Below, one piece after another: positions 58,717 through 64,000 of a stretch of DNA of 64,000 nucleotides. Under the pieces are notes generated by a model that made no database searches, was not told the DNA's origin, and was given only the letters and a program-made list of their open reading frames with translations. The position numbers and the translations under genes were made by a program. This DNA comes from CBDDFV01 sp965227335 (GTDB taxonomy: Bacteria; Planctomycetota; Phycisphaerae; Phycisphaerales; SM1A02). The first letter of the stretch is position 1. The number at the start of each line of letters is the position of its first letter. The stretch is from NCBI GenBank assembly GCA_965227335.1, contig CBDDFV010000009.1, positions 62,001 to 126,000 of the forward strand, given 5' to 3'.

Positions 58717-61056
58717 TTGCCCAACACCAGCGGCATACGAGCCGGACGCGCCTTCGTCGAGCTTGGCGTCAGCGATCGACTGACCGCCGGGCTCCGCAAG
58801 GCCCAGCGACGCCTCCGGGCGTTCGGCGATCGTGTGCGCGCTGTCGGCGCCCGCCTCACAGCGATCAGCGCTGGCATCGGTGCTGGCTTCGTCATCTCGA
58901 CGCGTATCTTCGCTGGCTTCGACGATCGCATGCGCGTTGTCCGCGCCGTGACGGGCGCGACTGAGCAGCAGTTCGAGTCGCTCCGTAACGAGGCGAAGCG
59001 TCTCGGTCGCACGACCTCGTTCACCGCAGGCCAGGTCGCCGACGCCATGACCGAGCTCGGCCGCGCCGGCTTCGACCCGCAGGCGATTCTCGACAGCACC
59101 GAGAGCGTGCTTGCGTTGGCCCGCGCGACGAACACCGAGCTCCCGCGGGCGACTGAAATCGCCGGCGCCGCGCTTCGTGGCTTCAACATCCCAGCCACCG
59201 AGATGGGCCGCGTCTCGGATGTTCTCACCGCCACGGCGAACAAGAGCGCTCAGACACTGGAGGACCTCTTCGAGGCGTTCAAGCCCGTCGCGCCACTCGC
59301 CGTCGAGACCGGCGAGTCCATCGAGGACGTGGCCGCCGCCATCGGCATCCTCGCCAACAACGGCATCAAGGGCAGCCTCGCAGGCAACGCGCTGGCGCGG
59401 GCGTACAAGAATCTCTCGAACGAAGCCCGCCAGTCGGAGTTGCGGCGCATCGGTGTCGAGGCGGTGGATGCCTCGGGCAATCTCCGCCCGCTGGCAGACA
59501 TCCTCAATGATCTCGCGAAGGCCACCCAGGGTCTGGGTTCGGCCGAGCGGCTGGCCATCTTCGAAACGCTGTTCGGGCGCGGCCAGGCGGCCGCGCTCAA
59601 GCTGGCCTCGTCGGCCCAGGCCTTCGACGTGCTCCGAGATGAGATCCGTCGCTCCGCCGGCATCGCTGTGCAGACCGCTGACCAGATGGATGCCGGGATC
59701 GGGGGAGCCTTTCGGCGCCTGCTCTCCGCTGCCGAGGGAATTGCCATCGCGATCGGCGAGGCGATCGAACAACCTGTGCGGCGCGCCGCAGACGCGCTCT
59801 CGAAGATTGCCGGCTGGATCACCATGGTCGTCAATCGCAATCGCGAGCTGATCGCCACGTTCGCCAAGGTCACGGCGATCGTCTTCGGTGTCGGGCTGGC
59901 CCTCGTTGTTGCCGGCGCCGCGATCGTTGGGCTCGGCGCGGTCTTTGGCTCACTCGCGACCATCGTCGCCGGCGTTGGCGCTGCGATCGGCGTCATCGGT
60001 TCCGTTCTCGGAGCGCTGCTCTCACCCATCGGCCTCGTCGTCGCCGCAGTGGTCGGACTCGGAGGCGCGCTGCTGGTTTCGACGGGCGTTGCGGGCGATG
60101 CCCTCGACTGGCTCGGTGAGCAATTCGGGCGGCTCCGCGATCGAGCGACCAAGGTCGTTCAGGGCATCGCGGACGCGCTCGCCGCTGGTGACGTGGCGCT
60201 CGCGGCCGAGATCCTCTGGCTGTCCCTGAAGCTCGTCTGGCAGAAGGGAGTCGCGGCGCTCAACTCAGTCTGGCTGACAGCTCGGAACTTCTTCATCACG
60301 ACGGCGCAAAAGATGTGGTTCGGGGCGCTTGCTGCGGCCCAGATTGTCTGGCACGCGCTGGAGGTCGCCTGGATCGAAACCACATCGTTCATGTCGAAGA
60401 CCTGGACACGGTTCACGACCGGCTTCAAGAAGATCTGGGAGTCGGCCACGTCCTTCGTCGCCAAGCGGATGCTGGAGATCCAGGGGCTCTTCGACTCGTC
60501 GCTCGACGTTGATGCCGCAAAGCAGCTCGTGGACGACCAGCTCAAATCGCGTCTCTCGGAGCTCGATGCGGAGGGTCAGCGCCAACTTGATGAACGGGAG
60601 CGACGCCGCCAGCGCCAGCGCGATCAGTCCGCCGAACTGAACGAAGGCACGCTCGCCGAGATTGGCCGTCAGTTCGAAGAGGCGCAGCGCAACCTCCAGA
60701 ACGCCACGGATGAGAACCTGCAGGAGACGCAGCGCGAGCTCGACGCAGCCCGCGCGAAGCTAGACGAGGCTCTTGAACGCGCTCGTCAACAGCGTGCCGA
60801 AAGCGAGGAGGAACCCGGTAGTCCTCGGCGCACACCGCAGGATCTGCTCGATGACTTCCAGGAGCGGATTGCAGGCATTGGTCAGACCATCGTGCGCGGC
60901 GTGACCGTCCGTGGCACGTTCAACGCCTCCGCTGCGCAGGGTCTGCTTGGGTCAGCCGATGCGCAGGAGCGCACCGCTGATGCCTCCGAGCAGACCGCCC
61001 GCAACACCAAGCGACTCGTCGATGCCGCCCGGACTGGAGGGCTCACGTTCGCGTAG
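58717..61056 (+). CDS. Phage tail tape measure protein (prophage B)
   Basis: 779 residues from TTG 58717. Same domain order as 1453-3795: TP901 core, hydrophobic Gly/Ala-rich segments at about 375-460, charged coiled coil at about 585-690, C-terminal conserved block (RGVTVRGTFNASAAQGLLG). Lengths differ by one residue, so both phages should have tails of the same length. Confidence 0.92.
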   Translation: MPNTSGIRAGRAFVELGVSDRLTAGLRKAQRRLRAFGDRVRAVGARLTAISAGIGAGFVISTRIFAGFDDRMRVVRAVTGATEQQFESLRNEAKRLGRTTSFTAGQVADAMTELGRAGFDPQAILDSTESVLALARATNTELPRATEIAGAALRGFNIPATEMGRVSDVLTATANKSAQTLEDLFEAFKPVAPLAVETGESIEDVAAAIGILANNGIKGSLAGNALARAYKNLSNEARQSELRRIGVEAVDASGNLRPLADILNDLAKATQGLGSAERLAIFETLFGRGQAAALKLASSAQAFDVLRDEIRRSAGIAVQTADQMDAGIGGAFRRLLSAAEGIAIAIGEAIEQPVRRAADALSKIAGWITMVVNRNRELIATFAKVTAIVFGVGLALVVAGAAIVGLGAVFGSLATIVAGVGAAIGVIGSVLGALLSPIGLVVAAVVGLGGALLVSTGVAGDALDWLGEQFGRLRDRATKVVQGIADALAAGDVALAAEILWLSLKLVWQKGVAALNSVWLTARNFFITTAQKMWFGALAAAQIVWHALEVAWIETTSFMSKTWTRFTTGFKKIWESATSFVAKRMLEIQGLFDSSLDVDAAKQLVDDQLKSRLSELDAEGQRQLDERERRRQRQRDQSAELNEGTLAEIGRQFEEAQRNLQNATDENLQETQRELDAARAKLDEALERARQQRAESEEEPGSPRRTPQDLLDDFQERIAGIGQTIVRGVTVRGTFNASAAQGLLGSADAQERTADASEQTARNTKRLVDAARTGGLTFA

Positions 61057-61065
61057 CACAGAGCC

Positions 61066-61872
61066 ATGCCCGTAGTCATTGAAGAGAAGTTCGACAGCCG
61101 CCTCTCCGTCGCAGGTGATAATCCGAGCGTCGAGCTGCGGTACATCGTCTTCGGAACGAGCGACGACCTGGAGGCCAAGAGCGAACTGGCCACTACATCG
61201 CCATCTGCGTACGACGATCTTCCTCGCCAGTCGATTCAGATCGAGCCGTTGGCCAACGACATCTGGGAGGGCTCCGTCCGCTACGGGCTGGCAGAGTCCA
61301 ACGATCCGCCGATGACTGGCGAGTCGTCGTTCGCATTCGACACGGGCGGTGGCACGCAGCACATCACGCAGAGCCGGAGCACGATCAACGGCTATGCACC
61401 AGGCGGAGAGACGCCGCCCGACTTCCAGGGCGCGATCGGGGTCACGGACAACGGCGTCGAAGGCGTGGACGTCACCGTGCCCGTCTACCACTTCTCCGAG
61501 ACGCACTATCTCGACGATGCGGTCGTGACGCCCGCCTACAAGGGCACGCTGTTCTCTCTGACAGGCCAGGTCAACAGCGGATCGTTCAAAGGCCTCGCTG
61601 CTGGTGAGTGCCTGTTCCTGGGCGCGGCTGGATCCAAACGCGGACTCGGCGACTGGGAGATCACGTTTCGCTTCGCTGGCAGCCCCAACGTCACCGGCCT
61701 GTCTGTCGGACCGATCAGCGGCATCAACAAGAAGGGATGGGAGTACCTCTGGGTTCGCTACGCAGAGGTCGAGGATGAAGGCGCCCAGGTCCTCGTCAAA
61801 CGCCCGGCCGCGGCGTACGTCGAGCAGGTCTACGCATCCGGCAACTTCGCAGCATTGGGGATCGGCACATGA
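61066..61872 (+). CDS. Phage tail protein of unknown family (prophage B)
   Basis: 268 residues, counterpart of 3798-4604 and the same length. The central part (NDIWEGSVRYGL, GESSFAFDTGGGTQHITQSR) is almost unchanged between copies, while the C-terminal 20 residues vary more. Probable distal-tail or baseplate component. Confidence 0.6.
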   Translation: MPVVIEEKFDSRLSVAGDNPSVELRYIVFGTSDDLEAKSELATTSPSAYDDLPRQSIQIEPLANDIWEGSVRYGLAESNDPPMTGESSFAFDTGGGTQHITQSRSTINGYAPGGETPPDFQGAIGVTDNGVEGVDVTVPVYHFSETHYLDDAVVTPAYKGTLFSLTGQVNSGSFKGLAAGECLFLGAAGSKRGLGDWEITFRFAGSPNVTGLSVGPISGINKKGWEYLWVRYAEVEDEGAQVLVKRPAAAYVEQVYASGNFAALGIGT

Positions 61873-62876
61873 CCGGCAATCTCCGCAAGGTCCGAACTGG
61901 CGACCCGCTCCGCATCCCGGCGCGGGCGTACAACGCGTTCGTGGACGCCGCGCATCTCGCGCGCCGCATCGACTCCGACACCGGTGCCGGCCCCGCGCTG
62001 CGCGGACCCAACGAGCACTTGGTGCTGGTGCGCAATGAGTCCGGTGTCGACCTTCCGCGCTTCGGCATCCTCGGGATCGACCGACCAATCATCGAACCGG
62101 GCGAGGAAGGCAACCCTGACGAGTTCAAGCGCCGGGCCGCAGTCATCGGGGCGGCAATCACGATCACCGACGAGTACCTGGGCCGCTTCGTCGTCGCGCG
62201 CGAGCCAATCGCCGCCGGCAAGATCGGATGGTCCGTGATCCGCGGCGTCACGCCCGCTGTGCTGAACGTCATCGACGAGGAGCATTCGCACGCGGACACG
62301 TTCCCTGACGCACAGTCGCTGCGAACGGGATTCACCGGCGCCGCTCGCATTCTCTGGAAGGAACCCGGCACCGGCGAGCTGCTCGGCCTCATCGAGATGG
62401 GACCGGCAGATCGGGATCGATTCGCCGCCAAGCTCGGGACCGCGTCACTGATCGATGGCCGGACATTCGGCTGGCTCTACGAGTGGGAGGAGGTCCGGCT
62501 GGACGCCGACCCATTCAGTTCGACGTTCGGGCAGTATGTGCGCCCGGGCGGATCGGCCGCAGAGGGCTGGCTCGCATCTGGTGGCAGTCCGGCCAAGCTC
62601 GCCTTCAACCGGTACGAAGCGCACCTCTCGATCATCCATGCTCAGGCGGGCGGAACCGAGGGATTCGCGAACGGCGCCGCGTGCCTGATCCCGGGCGCGC
62701 TGGAGAATTGCCCGCCGCGGAAGTCTGCGGTCCCGATGCTCCATCCCATCCCCGAGGACGTCGTCGTCGAGCTTCGTGCTGAGCGCACGTTCCAGGGCGA
62801 GACGCGATTCGTCTTCGAGGCGCTGAACCCGATTGTGCTCTGCGACATGGACGTGCCGGAGTGGTGGTATGGCTGA
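61869..62876 (+). CDS. Phage tail tip/baseplate protein (prophage B)
   Basis: 335 residues, counterpart of 4601-5608, same length. Strong conservation of the C-terminal half (HPIPEDVVVELRAERTFQ, DMDVPEWWYG). Overlaps neighbours on both sides as in prophage A. Confidence 0.6.
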   Translation: MTGNLRKVRTGDPLRIPARAYNAFVDAAHLARRIDSDTGAGPALRGPNEHLVLVRNESGVDLPRFGILGIDRPIIEPGEEGNPDEFKRRAAVIGAAITITDEYLGRFVVAREPIAAGKIGWSVIRGVTPAVLNVIDEEHSHADTFPDAQSLRTGFTGAARILWKEPGTGELLGLIEMGPADRDRFAAKLGTASLIDGRTFGWLYEWEEVRLDADPFSSTFGQYVRPGGSAAEGWLASGGSPAKLAFNRYEAHLSIIHAQAGGTEGFANGAACLIPGALENCPPRKSAVPMLHPIPEDVVVELRAERTFQGETRFVFEALNPIVLCDMDVPEWWYG

Positions 62877-63432
62877 TGCCCGACACATGACCACTCTCGA
62901 TCGACGCCGCGACCGCGAGCGGGCCAAATACGTCGCGCTTGGTCGTGCTCGCCCGCAGTACGGCGGCACCAACCATGGACGCCATGCCTACGCGACCGTC
63001 ATCGCCTGGCAGCCGACATTCGTCGTGGACTTCGGTTGCGGCGACAACGCCTTCGTCCGCGAGCTGCGGCGCCGCGGCATCGACGGGCTCGGAGTCGACT
63101 TCGCCAATGATGGTGCGGACCTCCATGCGCCGATGCACTGCGTTCCGCTGGCCAGCGGCATCGCCGATGTCGTGACGTCATTCGACGCCCTCGAGCACCT
63201 GCTCCCAGAGGACGTCGATTCGGTGCTGTCCGAAATGCGCCGCGTGGGGCGACCGAGCGGCCACTTCATCCTGTCGATCTCAACGCGCCCGAGCCGTATC
63301 ACGGTGGACGGCGAGAACCTGCACCCGACCGTTCGGCCCATCGACTGGTGGGTCGACCGCATCGATCGCGTCGGCGCCGTGCACGCCGTCGGCACTTCAG
63401 GGCGGTACGTCACGGGGGCTTGGCATGCGTGA
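62869..63432 (+). CDS. Class I SAM methyltransferase (prophage B)
   Basis: 187 residues from ATG 62869. Motif I VVDFGCGDNAF; otherwise matches 5601-6173, with a shorter variable N-terminus. Overlaps the next gene by eight bases. Retention of this enzyme in both prophages supports a functional role in the virion or host-surface interaction. Confidence 0.8.
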   Translation: MADARHMTTLDRRRDRERAKYVALGRARPQYGGTNHGRHAYATVIAWQPTFVVDFGCGDNAFVRELRRRGIDGLGVDFANDGADLHAPMHCVPLASGIADVVTSFDALEHLLPEDVDSVLSEMRRVGRPSGHFILSISTRPSRITVDGENLHPTVRPIDWWVDRIDRVGAVHAVGTSGRYVTGAWHA

Positions 63433-64000
63433 TCACGATGGCGACATCGCGGCTCTGCAGGCTGGTCTGCACGTACGGCGTCCGGCGCGCAACGGACTCC
63501 GCCTCTACACCACCGACTTCGACAGCGTGTCCCTGTCTGACTTCTACCGCGGACGCCAGGCATTCCTCGTGCTCAGCGGTCCGTCGCTGGCGGACATCGA
63601 CCTGTCGCAGCTCGATCGGCGCGGCATCCTCACGATGGGCGTCAACAACTCCTGGTCGGTCTACCGACCAACGCTGTGGACCTGCGTGGACTCGCCGGGC
63701 CGATTCATCGACACCGGATGGAAGGACCCGGGCATCCTCAAGTTCGTCCCGATGTCGAGCTGGAACGGACGCCTCCGCATCCAGAAACCCAACGGCACCA
63801 TGAAGCCGAGCGCGTTCCGCGTGAAGCAGATGCCATCCGTCTTGCTCTACCGACGCAGCGAGCACTTCGACCACCGCAAGTTCCTCGACGAGGACGTCGT
63901 GTGCTGGGGCAACAACAGCGCCACGAAGGACTCGCTCGGCATCAAGGGCAAGCGCTCCGTGATGCTGGTCGCGCTGCGGCTTCTGCATTATCTGGGCTTC
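63425..64000 (+). CDS. DUF115/glycosyltransferase-like protein, cut by window end
   Basis: 192 residues visible from ATG 63425. Same FLVLSGPSLA, MGVNNSW and CVDSPGRF segments as 6166-7032. Substitutions cluster in WGNNSATKDSLG, close to a predicted substrate loop. The C-terminal third and probably a Hint-domain gene lie beyond the window. Confidence 0.6.
   Translation, partial: MRDHDGDIAALQAGLHVRRPARNGLRLYTTDFDSVSLSDFYRGRQAFLVLSGPSLADIDLSQLDRRGILTMGVNNSWSVYRPTLWTCVDSPGRFIDTGWKDPGILKFVPMSSWNGRLRIQKPNGTMKPSAFRVKQMPSVLLYRRSEHFDHRKFLDEDVVCWGNNSATKDSLGIKGKRSVMLVALRLLHYLGF

Larger units (their letters stand above)
29183..64000 (+). mobile_element. Prophage B (right end beyond window)
   Basis: An ordered siphophage-type genome: integration module with a serine recombinase (30557-33316), replication/recombination genes (37558-44221), terminase (48167), portal, capsid and tail genes to the window edge. 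Late genes are on the plus strand. By comparison with prophage A it should end about 1.5 kb beyond the window, after a Hint-domain-like gene. All core genes look intact, so it may be active. Confidence 0.9.

Noticed and set aside
1..64000. CRISPR arrays, tRNA or rRNA genes
   Set aside because: No regularly spaced direct repeats of CRISPR type, no cloverleaf with a TPsiC arm, and no rRNA-like segments were seen; prophage B does not appear to sit in a tRNA gene.
56730..64000. Second tail module as an assembly duplication
   Set aside because: Synonymous differences are spread throughout, start codons differ (TTG versus GTG) and a 512-bp cassette is present in only one copy.

Overview
This GC-rich window carries parts of two related prophages in the same orientation, separated by about 20.5 kb of bacterial chromosome. 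The host is probably a planctomycete-like bacterium. That is an inference from gene style only: the DUF2924-plus-large-serine-recombinase integration module, the HARE-HTH basic phage protein, heavy GTG/TTG start usage and the mix of stress genes. No rRNA or tRNA is visible to confirm it.

Region 1 (1-8261) is the right-hand end of prophage A. It holds the tail tube (cut by the window edge), a tail-assembly chaperone pair joined by a probable -1 frameshift, a basic minor tail protein, the tape measure, two tail-tip-like proteins, a SAM methyltransferase, a DUF115/glycosyltransferase-like protein, and a Ser/Gly-rich protein with a Hint (bacterial intein-like) domain. Nearly every gene overlaps the next.

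Region 2 (8287-28733) is host chromosome. On the minus strand are a DUF2238 membrane protein, Dps, a GreA/Rnk-like regulator with a decayed partial copy nearby, and glutamate dehydrogenase. Next come a thioredoxin-fold protein and a CBS-domain operon preceded by a convincing sigma-54 promoter with an upstream activator-like site, then a sigma-54 enhancer-binding regulator. An NO/oxygen-stress locus follows: an NsrR-like Rrf2 regulator sits divergent, across a perfect palindrome, from an AhpD-like protein, truncated haemoglobin, two membrane proteins, an ECF sigma factor, DUF488 and a ferredoxin-reductase-like flavoprotein. On the plus side the regulator is followed by a hemerythrin-RIC fusion, a hemerythrin-like lipoprotein, a MacAB-type export system, a ZIP transporter and a GAF-like/nucleotidyltransferase protein.

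Region 3 (about 29183-64000) is prophage B, complete except for its right tip. Its order is: an edge PD-(D/E)XK protein; integration module (small protein, DUF2924, serine recombinase, HTH protein); P63C protein; an uncharacterised two-gene cassette behind an operator array; a phage sigma factor; a replication/recombination operon (exonuclease, Sak4-like ATPase, DUF669, RusA, SF2 helicase, prim-pol/helicase); a repeat-rich putative origin; a ParB-methyltransferase; a minus-strand block of four small genes; terminase; portal; a protease-capsid fusion; head completion genes; and a tail module that repeats region 1. Its copy of the tail module contains a small lysis-like cassette (holin plus overlapping spanin-like genes) that prophage A lacks.

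The strongest unlabelled signals are: (i) a promoter-like motif, GCGACA-N17-GATRTAGA preceded by GCTGCA, found three times in prophage B in front of three operons; (ii) a cluster of 12-bp repeats after the replicase gene; (iii) a 12-bp-stem structured RNA candidate between recombination genes; and (iv) an operator array ahead of the unknown two-gene cassette.
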